From positions 906,731,094-906,795,093 of the forward strand of contig CM048744.1 in assembly GCA_026315105.1 (NCBI GenBank): a stretch of DNA of 64,000 nucleotides. The letters run 5' to 3'. The notes under the pieces are model-generated. The model worked only from the letters and a program-made list of their open reading frames with translations. It made no database searches and was not told the origin of the DNA. Both the position numbers and the translations under genes were made by a program. Positions 23,143 to 34,466 of this stretch are shown in pieces. Numbering within the stretch: position 1 is the first letter of the stretch; every line of letters begins with the position of its first letter. The stretch comes from Locusta migratoria (Eukaryota > Arthropoda > Insecta > Orthoptera > Acrididae).

Positions 23143-24300
23143 TCAACCCACATCCATTTGAATCTGCTTACTATACGCGTCTCTTGGCCTCCCTCTGCGA
23201 TTTTTACCCCACACACTTCCCTCCAATGCTAAATTTACGATTCCTCGATGTCTAAGAATATGTCCTACCAAGCGATCCCTTCTTTTAGTTAGGGTATGCC
23301 AAAAATTCCTTTTCTCGCCAATTCTGTTCAGTACCTCTGCATTAGTTATGTGATCTACCCACCTAATCTTCAGCATTCTTCTGTAGCACCACATTTCAAA
23401 AGCCTCTATTCTCTTCCTGTCCGCACTGCTTATCGTCCACGTTTCACTCCCGTACAAGGCAACACTCCACACAAATGCCTTCAGAAAAGACTTCCTTACA
23501 CTTTAATATTCGATGTTAGCAAATTTCTTTTTCAAAAATGCTTTTCTTCCCATTGCCATTCTGCATTTTATATCCTCTGTACTGCGACCATCGCATGTTA
23601 TTCTACTACCCAAGTAACAAAACTCATCTACCACCTTCATTGTTTCGTTACCTAATCTAATTCCTTCAGCATTGCCTGATTTTCTAAGACCGCATTCCAT
23701 TATTTTTGTTTTGCTCTTGTTAATGTTCATTTTATACACTGTCTTAAACACACTGTCCATTCCACTCAACTGCTCTTCCAGGTCCTTTGCTGTATCTGAC
23801 AGAATTACAATGTCATCGGCAAAACGCAATGGTTTTTATTTCTTCCCCCTGAACATTAATCCCTATTCCAAATTTTTCCTTGCCGTCCTTTACCGCCTGC
23901 TCGATGTACAAATTGAATAACAACGGAGAAAGGCTACAACCCTGTCTTACTCCCTTCCCAACTGATGCTTCCCTTTCACGCCCTTCGAGTCTAATAACTG
24001 CGGTCTGGCTTTTGTACAAGTTGTAGATAACTCTCCCTGTATTTTACCCCTGCTGACTTTAGAATTTGAAATAGTGTATTCCAGTCAACATTGTCAAACG
24101 CTTTCTCCAAATCTACAAAAGCCAAAAATGTAGGTTAGCCTTTCCTTAATCTAACTTCTAAGATAAAACGTAAAGTGAGTATTGCCTCCCGGGTTCCTAC
24201 GTTCCTCCTGAATCCAAACTGATCTTCCCCGAGGTCAGCTTCTACCAGCTTTTCCATTCTCCTGTAGATAATTCATGTTAAAAAATTGCAACCATGACTT
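23143..24300 (-). pseudogene. RTE-like LINE reverse transcriptase and C-terminus
   Basis: GVRQGCSLSPLLFNLYIEQA (near 23950) and RFADDIVILSDTA (near 23810) are the palm motifs of an RTE-type RT, with the catalytic FADD intact. The frame shifts just before FADD (the upstream frame ends IKTIAFCR). Downstream pieces give MGRKAFLKKKFANIEY, LYGSETWTISSADRKRIEAF, MWCYRRMLKIRWVDHITN and HILRHRGIVNLALEG, the typical C-terminal region. Confidence 0.8.
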
Positions 24301-24533
24301 ATCAAACTGATGGTTCTGTAATTTTCACACCTGTCTGCGCCTGATTTCTTTGGCATGGGGATTATTACATTTTTCTTAAAGTCTGAGGGTATTTCGCCTG
24401 TCTCGTATATCCTACACACCAGTTCAAATAGTTTTGTCATGGCTGGCTCTCCCAGAGACTTTAGTAGCTCTGAGGGTATGTCATCTACTCCTGGGGCCTT
24501 GTTCCGACCTAGGTCTTTCAGGGCTCTGTGAAA

Positions 24534-25312
24534 TTAATCTCTCAGTATAGTACCTCCTATTTCATCTTGATCTACTTCCTCTTCCCTTCCTACAACATCG
24601 TCTCTAAGTTCATTTCCTTTGTAGAGCTGCTCTATGTACTCTTTCCACCTTTCAGCCTTCCCTTCTTTGCTGAGAACTGGTTTCCCATCTGAGTTCTTGA
24701 TATTTGTAGAATTGCTTTTCTTGTCCCCAAATGTCTCTCTGATTTTCCTGTAGGCGGTATCTACTTTTTCCCTTCTTATACATTCTTCTACAGATTTGCA
24801 TTTGGCTTCTAGCCACTCCTGCTTAGCCATTTTGCACTTCCTATCAATCTCATTTCTTAGTCGTCTGTACTCCATTTTGCCTGTTTCATTTACTGCATTT
24901 TTATATTTTCTCCTTTCATCAATTAAATTTAGTATTTCCTGTGTTATCCAAGGATTTTTGCAGGTCTTGCCTTTCTACCTATTTTGTCCTCTGCTGCCTT
25001 CACTATTTCATCTCTCAATGCTACCCATTCCTCTTCTACTGTTTTATTTCCCCGTGTTTCTGTCAATTGTTGCCTAAATCTCCCTCTGAAATACACCAGA
25101 ACTTCACGTTCCTTCAATTTATCTAGGTCCCATCTCATTTTCCTACCTTTCTGCAGTTTTTTCAGTTTCAGCCTACAGTTCATGACTAACAAGTTATGGT
25201 CAGAGTCTATATCTGCCCCTGGGTATGTCTTACAGTTTATAACCTGATTCCGGAATCTATGTTTTACCATTATAAAATCTGATACCTTCCGGTGTCTCCT
25301 GGTCTCTTCCAA
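24534..25312 (-). pseudogene. RTE-like LINE linker and RT N-terminus
   Basis: Two open pieces. 24944-25312 carries VKHRFRNQVINCKTYPGADI and DSDHNLLVMN, the C-terminal His region of the endonuclease (SDHN). 24534-24875 carries YRRLRNEIDRKCKMAKQEW, TAYRKIRETFGDKK and GKAERWKEYIEQLY, which precede the RT palm in RTE-like LINEs. A break at 24880-24943 separates them. Confidence 0.7.
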
Positions 25313-26097
25313 GTATACAACCTTCTTTTGTGATTCTTAAACCACGTGTTTGTTATGATTAAATTATGTTCCGTGCAAAATTCTACCAGGCGACTTCCTC
25401 TTTCATTCCTTCTGCCCAATCCATATTCATCTATTTTTCCTTCTCTTCCTTTTCCTACTACCGAATTCCAGTCTCCCATAACAATTAAGTTTTCCTCTCC
25501 CTTAACTGTCTGAATAATTTCCTTTAGCTCCTCATATATTTCTTCGATCTCCTCATCATCGGCAGAGCTAGTTGGCATATAAACCTGTACTACTGTTGTC
25601 GGTGTTTGCTTTGTATCTATCTTGACAATGATAATGCGATCACTGTGCTGCTCATAGTAGTTTACCCGCATTCCTATTTTCTTATTCATTATCAGTCCTA
25701 CTCCTGTGATACCCCCAACTGATTTTGTATTTATAATCCTGTACTCACCTGACCAGAAATCCTGTTCATCCTGCCACCGAACTTCACTAATCCCCACTAT
25801 ATCTAACTTCAACCTATCCATTTCCCTTTTAAAATTTTCTAATTTTCCTACCCTATTAAGGGATCTAACATTCCACGCTCCGATCCGTAGAATGCCAGTA
25901 TTGTCTTTTCTGATAACATTCTCCTGAGTAGTCCCCGCCCGGAGATCCGAATGGGGGACTATTTTACCTCCGGAATATTTTACCCGAGAGGATGCCATCA
26001 TATTTTCATACAGTAGAGCTGCATGTCCTCGGGAAAAGTAACGGCTGTAGTTTCCCCTTGCTTTCAGCCGTTCGCAGTAACCATGTGGCAAAGCCAC
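25270..26097 (-). CDS. RTE-like LINE endonuclease domain (open segment)
   Basis: An uninterrupted 275-residue frame. Landmarks of AP endonuclease-type LINE endonucleases are IGAWNVRSLN (about residues 72-81), DIVGISEVRW (about 99-108), VQVYMPTSSADDEE and IVMGDWNSVVG (about 207-217), plus RRLYTWKRPGDTGR. The frame breaks right after YQI. The next frame resumes at FIMVKHRFRNQV, and the usual Asp between Ile and Phe/Tyr is gone, which suggests a 4-nt deletion. The protein would nick DNA for target-primed reverse transcription; here it is cut off. The first Met is the annotated open-frame start; the true start may lie upstream. Confidence 0.75.
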   Translation of the reverse strand: MALPHGYCERLKARGNYSRYFSRGHAALLYENMMASSRVKYSGGKIVPHSDLRAGTTQENVIRKDNTGILRIGAWNVRSLNRVGKLENFKREMDRLKLDIVGISEVRWQDEQDFWSGEYRIINTKSVGGITGVGLIMNKKIGMRVNYYEQHSDRIIIVKIDTKQTPTTVVQVYMPTSSADDEEIEEIYEELKEIIQTVKGEENLIVMGDWNSVVGKGREGKIDEYGLGRRNERGSRLVEFCTEHNLIITNTWFKNHKRRLYTWKRPGDTGRYQIL

Positions 26098-26565
26098 ATT
26101 AGCTGATGTTACAAGGCCAGCTCAGTCAATCATCCAGACTGTTGCCCCTGTAACTACTGAAAAGGCTGCTGCTCCTCTTCAGGAACCACACGTTTGTCTG
26201 GCCTCTCCACAGATACCCCTCCGTTGTGGTTGCACCTACGGTACGGCTATCTGCATCGTTGAGGCACGCAAGCCACCCCACCTCGGCAATGTCTGTGGTT
26301 CATGGGGGTGGCTATGAAGATGACTTTCCAGAAACAGCGTCTTAGCTCTTCACAAACTGAATAATCAAAGACTACCGTCATGAACTAATAATGCAGCCGA
26401 TGCTGTAAAAATGTAACATTCTCTTATTGATACCATCATTATTAAAGATATTATATAAAATATATTAAATGATGAATAAACAAAAAATAATGCATGTACT
26501 TTTCTCTTAAGAATCACCATTCGATATTAACAGTATTCGAACACAACTGAAAAAAGTCTTTCATG

Positions 26566-26636
26566 GTACGATTCGAACCATCGACCCTATGGTTGTAACG
26601 TTGGAACGCTACCATCTGAGCTACATCGACAGATGC
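26566..26636 (-). repeat. tRNA-like sequence (pseudogene or SINE head)
   Basis: On the minus strand a very good A box (TAGCTCAGATGGTAGCG) and B box (GGTTCGAATCG) lie at tRNA spacing. The T stem does not pair well and the anticodon stem is unclear, so the anticodon cannot be assigned safely. A working tRNA is unlikely. It lies in a block that was continuous with 22.9 kb before the RTE-like LINE inserted. Confidence 0.5.
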
Positions 26637-26919
26637 TGCAACTGTTTTAATTATTGGTACTTACGTGTACTTGTAAAACTTCGAAGTCGATTTTCTCGAG
26701 AAGTTTTTTTACAGTTGCGTCGAATGGCTTTGGCTGATTGAGTTCTGAACTTCACGCACCATATAGAGAAATTCTAAGATTAGATACCCATGTGGTCTCC
26801 TTGTAAGACCTTAATTTCCCAGTTATTTGTGTGATCAATTTTTTCTGCTGCAAATACGGAAGTTAACGCCCCTACCAGGTACAGATTTTATCACCGACAC
26901 TGAATTTTGCTTCCCCAGT

Positions 26920-26985
26920 TCATAGCTTTTTAGATCTGATGATGGGAGATGCCGAAACATGGTAGTAACAAGTAGCTTTAAGGAT
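26920..26985. repeat. GATGATGG...GAAACATGGT core motif
   Basis: CTGATGATGGGAGATGCCGAAACATGG at this site (given here as its halves CTGATGATGGG and GCCGAAACATGG) matches the core of the fold-back elements at 35.8-36.8 and 62.7-63.2 kb, but I see no clear second arm. Confidence 0.4.
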
Positions 26986-27034
26986 GACTCATTCGTATTG
27001 ACAAATTAACATAGCATACTCATACTGGAAATTC

Positions 27035-27108
27035 GTTTCCCTTAACCGCCGTCGTCCGGAATGCGAGACCTGTGCTAACCACCGTGCCGCCTCGCTCGGT
27101 AATATCCT
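27035..27108 (-). repeat. tRNA-like SINE head
   Basis: The minus strand reads CGAGCGAGGCGGCACGGTGG, TTAGCACAGGTCTCGCATTC and CGGACGACGGCGG with a decayed B box. It matches the head of a SINE I recall as common in locusts (CGAGCGAGGTGGCGCAGTGG). The body is absent or truncated. Confidence 0.6.
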
Positions 27109-27109
27109 G

Positions 27110-27460
27110 GTTGCTCATCTCAATCCCCTTTTCCCTCTGTCCATGTCAATCCACCGATCAACGTCTCCACCCCACCCCCTGTGGGCTCTGTTCATCTCCT
27201 CGTCCTGATATAACATTTCCTGCAATGTGTATTTACTCCAGTCTTCCATTAGTACAACACCTCTGACCACCTGCTTCTTACCATCTTTCAGTCATTCATC
27301 TCTTGGACCCTCTCTCTGCCAATCTTCTAACCCCGGAGTCCCTTCCCTTTCTGCTTATCCCTCCCCCATAACCCGCCCACCAGTCAGCACATCTCCTCTC
27401 AATAGGTATCTGCGAACTTGCAACAATGATCGATCAAACCGTGTTGAAGTCGAGAGAAAG
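27110..27460. other. Pyrimidine-rich stretch
   Basis: The plus strand is strongly C/T-rich with repeated CCTCTC, CATCTCCTC and CCCTTCCC. Open frames on the plus strand follow from composition. It may be part of an unrecognised repeat. Confidence 0.4.
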
Positions 27461-27624
27461 TAACCAACGCCACACATGGAACGAATTTTATGTAGACGTC
27501 ACCTTCCTATTGCTTGAAGGTCAAGTGCACAAAATTTCATCGAGATCAGAATTTTAGATTTTTAAGAATTAGAATCAATTAATACACACTTCTCCCTACC
27601 TAAGAACGACTGACCAGCCAATTT

Positions 27625-28050
27625 CTTTGTTGTTGTCGTTGTTGTTGTTGTCGTTGTTGTTGTTGTTGGTGGTGGTGGTGGTGGTGGTGGTGGTGGCGGC
27701 GGCGGCGGCCGCGGAATGTTCTTTGGTCCGGAGACTGTTTTGATGCAGCTTTCCATCCTATCCTATCCTGAGCAAGCCTCTTGCAGCAACCCAAAACTAT
27801 TCCAATCTTCCCTCCAGCGCAAATGCACGATTCCCTGATGTATAAGAATGTGTACTACCAACAGATCCCTTCTTTTAGTCAAGGTATGCCAGAAATTTGT
27901 CCCCAATCCTGTTCAGTACCACATTAATTACGCGATCTACCCACCCAATTTTGACCAATCGTAAGTAACAGCACATTTCAAAAACTATCCTCATCCTGCT
28001 GGAACTATTTATTATCCACATTTTACTACCGTACAAGGCAACACTCATTC
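27625..28050 (-). mobile_element. RTE-like LINE 3' fragment
   Basis: The left edge is the trinucleotide tail, expanded into (GTT)n, (GGT)n and (GGC)n at 27628-27709. It is followed by GGTCCGGAGACTGTTTTGATG and CCTATCCTGAGCAAGCCTC, which match the 3' end of the LINE at 23044. Homology continues through GATCTACCCACC and CGTACAAGGCAACACTC and stops near 28047, a 5' truncation. Confidence 0.85.
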
Positions 28051-28289
28051 ATTTTTGTTAGATTGTCGCCTGCTGAATCTGCTTTTATGATAATTGGCTA
28101 TCAGAAAAATGCTGTAATGGAGTATTAACAAACAGAAGAAACTAGTATTTTAAAAATGATAAAAAAATCAGTTTAATTTTCTCATACTTTACATCCATCC
28201 GGAGCGACTTTTACACCGACAGGCAAAAACCATGTAGTCGGTTCTGTTGGCGAAATGCATCCCGTCATTGCCACTGGAGGTTAACTCTG

Positions 28290-28617
28290 ATGAAATATTT
28301 TAGTTTTAAGACTTTACGTGAGGTTCACAGTTACATGCTGTTCTGGCTGTTACAGTCTCCTACGCATCCACGCATCCATCGAAGTTTTGTCAACATAACT
28401 TTACCGAGGAGTCTAGCAGTATATTGCTCCCTCCTACGTATATTCCGCGAAGACAAGAGGATAAAATCAGGAAGGTTAGAGCCTACACAGAAGCATACCG
28501 ACAATCTTTCTTTCCGCGAACAATATGTGACTGGAATAGGAGGGAGAATGGTAGTGGCACGCATGGTACACTCTGCCACACACCGTCATGTGGCCTGCGA
28601 AGTATGGATGTAAAATT
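28290..28617 (+). mobile_element. CR1-like LINE 3' end
   Basis: Plus-strand translation gives IRKVRAYTEAYRQSFFPRTI and CDWNRRENG, then CGLRSMDV, the extreme C-terminus and 3' UTR style of a CR1-like LINE (compare FFPRAIRGWNGREKL in the copy at 40574). Upstream sequence to about 28290 is only weakly recognisable. The terminal hexamer tail has decayed. Confidence 0.6.
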
Positions 28618-28794
28618 GCAGCGACGCAAGTCGATTAAGTGTTTCAACAGGTATTGGTGACAATGTAACTGCCTCATCAAACAACTGCATTTCCAATGAA
28701 TGACAGTTAACACGTGCTGAGTGCGCTCCATGCTTCGAATCACAATTCTTCGTGTAAGATTTGCACACTTTTATAAACATTTAATTGGTTTTAA

Positions 28795-29032
28795 CAATAT
28801 AAGGACAGTTTGCAACTCACCAAGAACGTGTACGCCGACCCACAACAGGCACGTAACGCAGCACCCGAAGTTAGTTGTGTTTCTGTGCGATTGTTTGAAT
28901 GAAATTGTGTATATGTTCGGGCGAAGGGTGTAGCCGAAATCCAAATTTACGTGCGTAGAGTGTGTCTTATGTTCCCTGTAGCGCCTGAACAAAGTCTTTG
29001 CGGTGAGTTGCAAAACTATCCTCATTAACTCT
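28795..29032. mobile_element. TIR MITE
   Basis: Inverted ends: AAGGACAGTTTGCAACTCACC at the left and GGTGAGTTGCAAAACTATCC at the right, roughly 22-25 bp with one or two differences. The 190-bp interior has no coding potential. The TGCAACTCACC end resembles a locust MITE family I recall. Confidence 0.6.
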
Positions 29033-30845
29033 CAATTTTACAATCCGGGAATCCGCAACTGCTCTATGTCATTGTAAATAAAACAATTCCGTTAGCAGCT
29101 GGCAAATTTTTGTTTATTAACCACACACGACAGGTTACGCAGCTTATAACCGCATCCACAGGTGACCTACATTTTAGAAGAATTGTTAGATACAGTGTAA
29201 AAGTCATCGCGTTTATTTTATAATAAAACAATTTTTGTATGTTAATACGTCAATGAAAGGTTTTGTATGCATCAACGTTGGATTTATCAAAACTTTAGTC
29301 CAATTTAACATTAAGACAATGTGATGATAAAACCAACGGAACGAAGGAAATCCGAAATCCATTTTTGAACTATCGTAAATGGGACCCCGATCTAAAAAAT
29401 CGGAAATCATTGTTGGCCTGTATCTTAAGAAACCAGATGAAAGAAAGCAGTTAAAATCTGTTTTCATAAAGTAATAGACCCATTGAGGCGTAGGACAGCC
29501 GTTGCTGTTCTTCAGACGGATGACGCATGCTACACAGTCGCTAGCGCCCGTCTTACTGCCTTCTGCCACACGGACACACTGGCCGCGCAGGCCCAACAAA
29601 TACAAGGAAAGTACTTGGGCTCTAACAAACATATCTGTATGAACGTTTTCTTACAGGATCTCTACGTACATCCTAATCTGCTGGTGAGTGTCTTTAAGCA
29701 AAACTTTGTTATCATGCTCTAGATAGCACTGTAGATGTAATTGTAGATTGTAGACGCCATACGTAATGCACATATCTTAACTGTAACTTATGTAATAATC
29801 ATCTTACATGTTCTCTAGCATATTGTCATCAAAAACCATGATAGTTGCAGCTTTAACCTTCTTCCCGAAAGACTGTTGGTATTCACTGCCACTGCTTTCA
29901 TCGCCTCTTCCCGCACTTATGTAGCACTACCTCATGCAATGAGTTGTTCATTATCATCCCTATTGTCATCATTATGTGCTAGTGTTACAACAGTATCCGA
30001 CTTACGCTCATATTTCTGTACCATAACAGATACGAGAAAGCATGTGAATGATTCATCTTCTACACTAATACAGTCTTCACGAAGAAGGGTTCTTCGTAAC
30101 TTCATCTCAACCAATCGCAATACATTAGCAGGATTGGTTAGCAATCGCCGCCCCATCTGACGCTTCACCACACAAATAAAGTCACAAAACGCAACTTCGG
30201 AGACACACTGCACCGTCCCTACTGGCGAACCGACAGGTCAAAGTGCAATGTGGCAAGGCACACGCAGAGGCCTTAACGGACGACTGCCGAGTTTTGCACA
30301 TGCGGGAGTGTCACTAATGCAATAAGGGATCTTAACATTATCTCTCCTACGATTTTGGTGTATATATGTTTGTTCGTGCCCAAGTACTTTCCTTGTTAGT
30401 ACTTCGTGTCGTGCTCTGCAGGCTAAGAGAGCTACGTTCATCCGTAGAGTTACTTACAATTCAGAATCCCATTTGAAGAACTTTAATGTTTTGTTCAGAC
30501 ATTCTAAACTTTAACAATACTATGGTGTTTTAAATCCCACTGATGGTTGTGTGAATTCTGTGAATCGTCTTTCGCCGGTAATTTTCGTGGGTTACATCTT
30601 GGTCTGGGGCCTTTTATTTTTCATAAACGTTTCGCGAATTCAGAAGACACGAATAAATTACAACGAAGTGAAAATGTACCACTAGTATACGTACTGATAT
30701 AAAGCAGTTAAAGTTGTTTTGGGACGTGCCTTTAACATCAGCAGTGCTACGGCCGATGAGGCCGTCTCGGATGTCCAGTTCCATCTGACATAGAAGAGTC
30801 TCGGTCGCTGGCCAACAGCGAGGTAAGGGCAACAGAATTAACTAC
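29033..30845. other. Long stretch without gene
   Basis: Several 60-139 residue frames on both strands overlap one another and carry no motif. No repeat ends were recognised. Confidence 0.45.
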
Positions 30846-30847
30846 GT

Positions 30848-30914
<67 letters not shown>

Positions 30915-30945
30915 CCACCACCACCACCACCACCACCACCACCAC
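30848..30945. repeat. (CA)n then (CCA)n compound microsatellite
   Basis: About 66 nt of CA repeats followed by about ten ACC units. Confidence 0.97.
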
Positions 30946-31078
30946 ACTTCTTAGAGCCTCGCATAACGAAAAAATAAAAATTTAAATACAATATATCGAA
31001 ATTTTAAGATGTCTGTATTTGTAATACGCGTGGACAACGACAACAACACTAGTTCTACCCACTACTAGACCACATACG

Positions 31079-31335
31079 CAGTGGCGGACTAAGAGGAGGG
31101 GGGGGGGCGGAGTGGGCGGACCGCCCCGGTCCTCTCGTCTTGGGGGGGGGGGGGGGCCTCCATATTATATATCGCCCTTCGCCCTTGTTCTCTCGTTCTG
31201 GTGCCTCAAAATCTCTTACGCTATTTTTCTTAGAGATTGTCCGTTCCTCTCGTCCTGGGGGGCCTTTAAGTGGCTAGGGGTCCTCATTTTGTTCTGCCGC
31301 CGCCCCTGGCCTCCGACAGCCTTAGTCCGCCACTG
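31079..31335. mobile_element. hAT-type MITE with 8-bp TSD
   Basis: Perfect 15-bp TIRs CAGTGGCGGACTAAG / CTTAGTCCGCCACTG bound a 257-bp element. The 8-bp flanks CACATACG (31071-31078) and CACATTCG (31336-31343) differ at one base. An 8-bp TSD with CAGTGGCG ends is typical of hAT elements. The interior has G runs and no transposase. Confidence 0.9.
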
Positions 31336-31349
31336 CACATTCGAGACTT

Positions 31350-31351
<2 letters not shown>

Positions 31352-31438
<87 letters not shown>

Positions 31439-31442
31439 GGGG
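31352..31442. repeat. (GA)n plus poly-G
   Basis: GA tract of about 38 units ending in a G run of about 15 nt, just outside the hAT-type MITE. Confidence 0.97.
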
Positions 31443-34312
31443 AAATCCGAACCTTTACCTACCTCTGACCTTTAAACGAGCGGACAAGTTTCCCTCGACC
31501 TTGCGTAAATTACCTGATATTAACTGCATTAATCCAAGGGCGGATTATGCTAATAGTTATCAATTACTGGTTTTCATTTTCGTTCGCAGTGTCCTTTTTA
31601 AGACAACCTGTCCAGCACTGAATGAAAAACTTTTTTTTCTAATCCGATGCGGGATGTTGACGTCAATATCGAGTAACATGGGAAAACATCCTGCGTAACC
31701 GGGAAGTAACGCCGGAAGAAGAAGATAGGGTAATGACGTCAGAGATACGCTTGCCGACCAAGGGTTGGCAAAGATAAACGCTCGGAACGGTAGTAAGAGT
31801 ACATCTGTTGTTTGTTTCACAATCGAGTACACGTGCAACTGCGCAAAGCAACACAGAACCGTAAAGGAGAGGTGTCGTGCATTTAAAAGCAATTGCCATA
31901 CTATTATCACGATGGAACAGGAATTCTAAAAAATCTTTGTTCGTCTTTTCTGCGAATCACGTGAAATTACACGTAGTAAGATATTCATTACTACCCTATC
32001 GTACAACACAAGTTGTTCAAAGTCCACCAATGCACACACTTAAAATTGTACATATACGTCGGCAACACTGCGGAACTTCGCGGTCATCCACTCTTCGACT
32101 TTTCTAAAGTCTGCCAGCAAACGTACTTGTTTTCAAGACATTACATAGATTAAATATAAAAGGGATGTTTGTAGCTATACAAAAATAGTAATTCTAGTTT
32201 CTGAAGTTGAAACTACCAATACATAGCCCAACACCGTGTCGTGGTGGAAACGATTACGGTTTACCTTTCGGACGAAGTTAAGAAACGTTTCCCATCCGTT
32301 CCCTACGATGAAAAAACTTTGATATAGGCTTTATCCTCGCACATTCCTGCAATCATAAAAACTGTCGCGCTTGCAGTTACTATACGTCTTTTAACAAACT
32401 GGACGAACTAGTATTGCCTGTACTCTAAATTCGACCAATTGTGTTTACGAATTATTTTTATTTATTTTAAATGTACCGCTATACAAAACTGTTGCATCAG
32501 TATTATGGACATCAACACTCCTATTACACTTCCTCTACGCAAAAATGGTGTAACTCTGCGTCTTTCACTTCGACCCGTTAGCGTTGTCCAAGACGGTCTA
32601 GAACAGTTTCCATGTAATAAGGCAAGTACAAAGTGGTAGCCATTCAAAATGAAGTAATTCAAACTAGGAACTAACTTGAATTCTCAGACAGCAGCAGATT
32701 ACCACCAAGTTAGTCTTCCAGGATTATATACGAAACAACGAAGCCAAAAACTTATCTCGTTACTGCGGAATTTCGATTTTCACTAGCCGATTCGCGACCT
32801 CTGAATTCCACCCATTATACCGCTAAATAGCAGTCCTGCTAGACCTGTACCTTTCGCGGCGTGTCATCGTTCAATACCACTTTAGATGTGGAAAACATCC
32901 TCTTCCTTTAAACTCTTAACGGCGCCGTACGCACACAATTTTCGTTTTGTGAACAGCTATGGTATAGCCCCTTTCGCATTGTCTAAGTCTCATTGGCTTC
33001 GTAGTATAATATTAAAAATCTGTGTAAGTTAGCGTTTATTTATGATACCACTGCCAAAACCAATACCACGTTGAGCGTACTCGGTTGCGGTCCTACATTC
33101 GCGGTCAGTATCAATTAGAGAAATGGAACCGGCATTCCCGACGCCAGTATTAAAAACATGAAACGCATTCAATTGGAGCGGCCGACTGTCGCCCCCTGGG
33201 GCGGGAATTCGTGCATAACGGCGTGCGCGCTGCATGCTAAATGCGCACAGCTAACGGACGACTTTAATATTTATGAAGTACTTATTTTTTCTGACTATGG
33301 AACCCTGGAACAATTCTGCGCGTCGGGAAAACTCTACGCGGACGCTCCTGAATAATTCATACGCACACCATTCGAGTTTAGTGACTATGCCTATGTTATA
33401 TGAACGCTATGAAAGTTTTTAGTGAGGAACAGATAACGTCAATAACGCACTGTTCACTGTAACATCCACCCAGATGACTATCTCTATTTGCCAACTGAAA
33501 GAATATTGTACTAGTGCCAGTTTGAACTCTATGTATTCAGTAACCAAATGTAGCTATATTGTTTATTTGGAATTTAATATTAGATTGCAGTCTTAAAGTG
33601 AACAAACGTTGCGAAGGTTTCATTGACTGAATACGTCTGTTGACTAACCACTTAAACCTACACATGAAATAAATTATAACAGCTACAGATATTAGTAAAT
33701 CCTATTTCTGCGCAAGTAGTATAACGCTTCGTGAGAAGCCAATTACTAGTTTAAAAACTTTGCAATTTTATTTACCGCTGTTTTTGACATATTGTGATAT
33801 TTATTAAATTTTAATGAAAGCAGGAGAGAATTGAAACGAAGAGGTCAAATCACTAAACTTTTAGCTCATACAGCGCCTTGCCTCGCAACATTTCCTTATT
33901 CTGCTTTGATCCCTAGTGAGAGTAGTAGTATCAACGTCAGCTTATGTATATCTTAATTTTGAATACAAGGTTATATAGTTTATACAGTGTTTTTCAGTAA
34001 TTTGATCTATGAGGTTTAGTCGCTAGTACGAATGTTAAAAATCTGTAGATATAATTTATCACTGCTAAGAAGTAAAAAACGGCGTCAGTGTTAAAATCCA
34101 AATTAATTTAGGGTACTGTTCACCAGAACTGAATTATGAATATATGGCTGTAAGTGATTTTTGAAAGAAATTCTGAACATTTCGGTGCACAACAATAATT
34201 TAACGATAAAATACGAAAGCAATAACATGAATTATCTGGTGTTAAATTTCTTTTGTTAGCCGTACAATTTTTTATTCAATTTGCCCTAAATCCTAAAATT
34301 AGACCGAAAAAC
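31443..34312. other. Long stretch without gene
   Basis: AT-rich single-copy-looking DNA. Short frames have no domains. I see no TIRs, LINE or SINE sequence. Confidence 0.45.
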
Positions 34313-34324
34313 TAAATTTATTCG

Positions 34325-34454
34325 TATTTCACTGTAAGGTTTTAAAAATAAACGCCTTTTGCTACTGCGAAGTAGTAGCAAAAGGCGTTTATTTTTAAAA
34401 CCTTACAGTGAAATACAATTCAGCTGCTGCTCAAAATGGCCACTGCAAGCAACG
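34325..34454. repeat. Perfect-hairpin insertion with 12-bp direct repeats
   Basis: Two perfect 43-bp arms (34324-34366 and 34374-34416) are separated by 7 nt. The arms read GTATTTCACTGTAAGG ... GCCTTTTGCTACT and its inverse. The hairpin and 38 further bases are bracketed by TAAATTTATTCG at 34313-34324 and 34455-34466. This looks like a small insertion with target-site duplication. No terminal TIR class is recognised. Confidence 0.65.
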
Positions 34455-34466
34455 TAAATTTATTCG

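Larger units (their letters stand above)
23044..26311 (-). mobile_element. RTE-like LINE, near full length, with 11-bp TSD
   Basis: CTATGAAGATG flanks the element at 23033-23043 and 26312-26322. The minus strand encodes, in order, an AP-type endonuclease, a linker, a reverse transcriptase and a YGSETWT... C-terminal region. The 3' end is an (AAC)n-type trinucleotide tail (GTT repeats on the plus strand). The length of about 3.3 kb and single-ORF layout fit RTE-like LINEs. Frameshifts in the endonuclease/linker and just before the catalytic FADD make it inactive. Related 3' fragments lie at 27625-28050 and 60246-61573. Confidence 0.85.

Noticed and set aside
27562..27794. Poly-Pro/Thr/Gln/His frames
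   Set aside because: Translations of the expanded trinucleotide tail of the RTE-like LINE.
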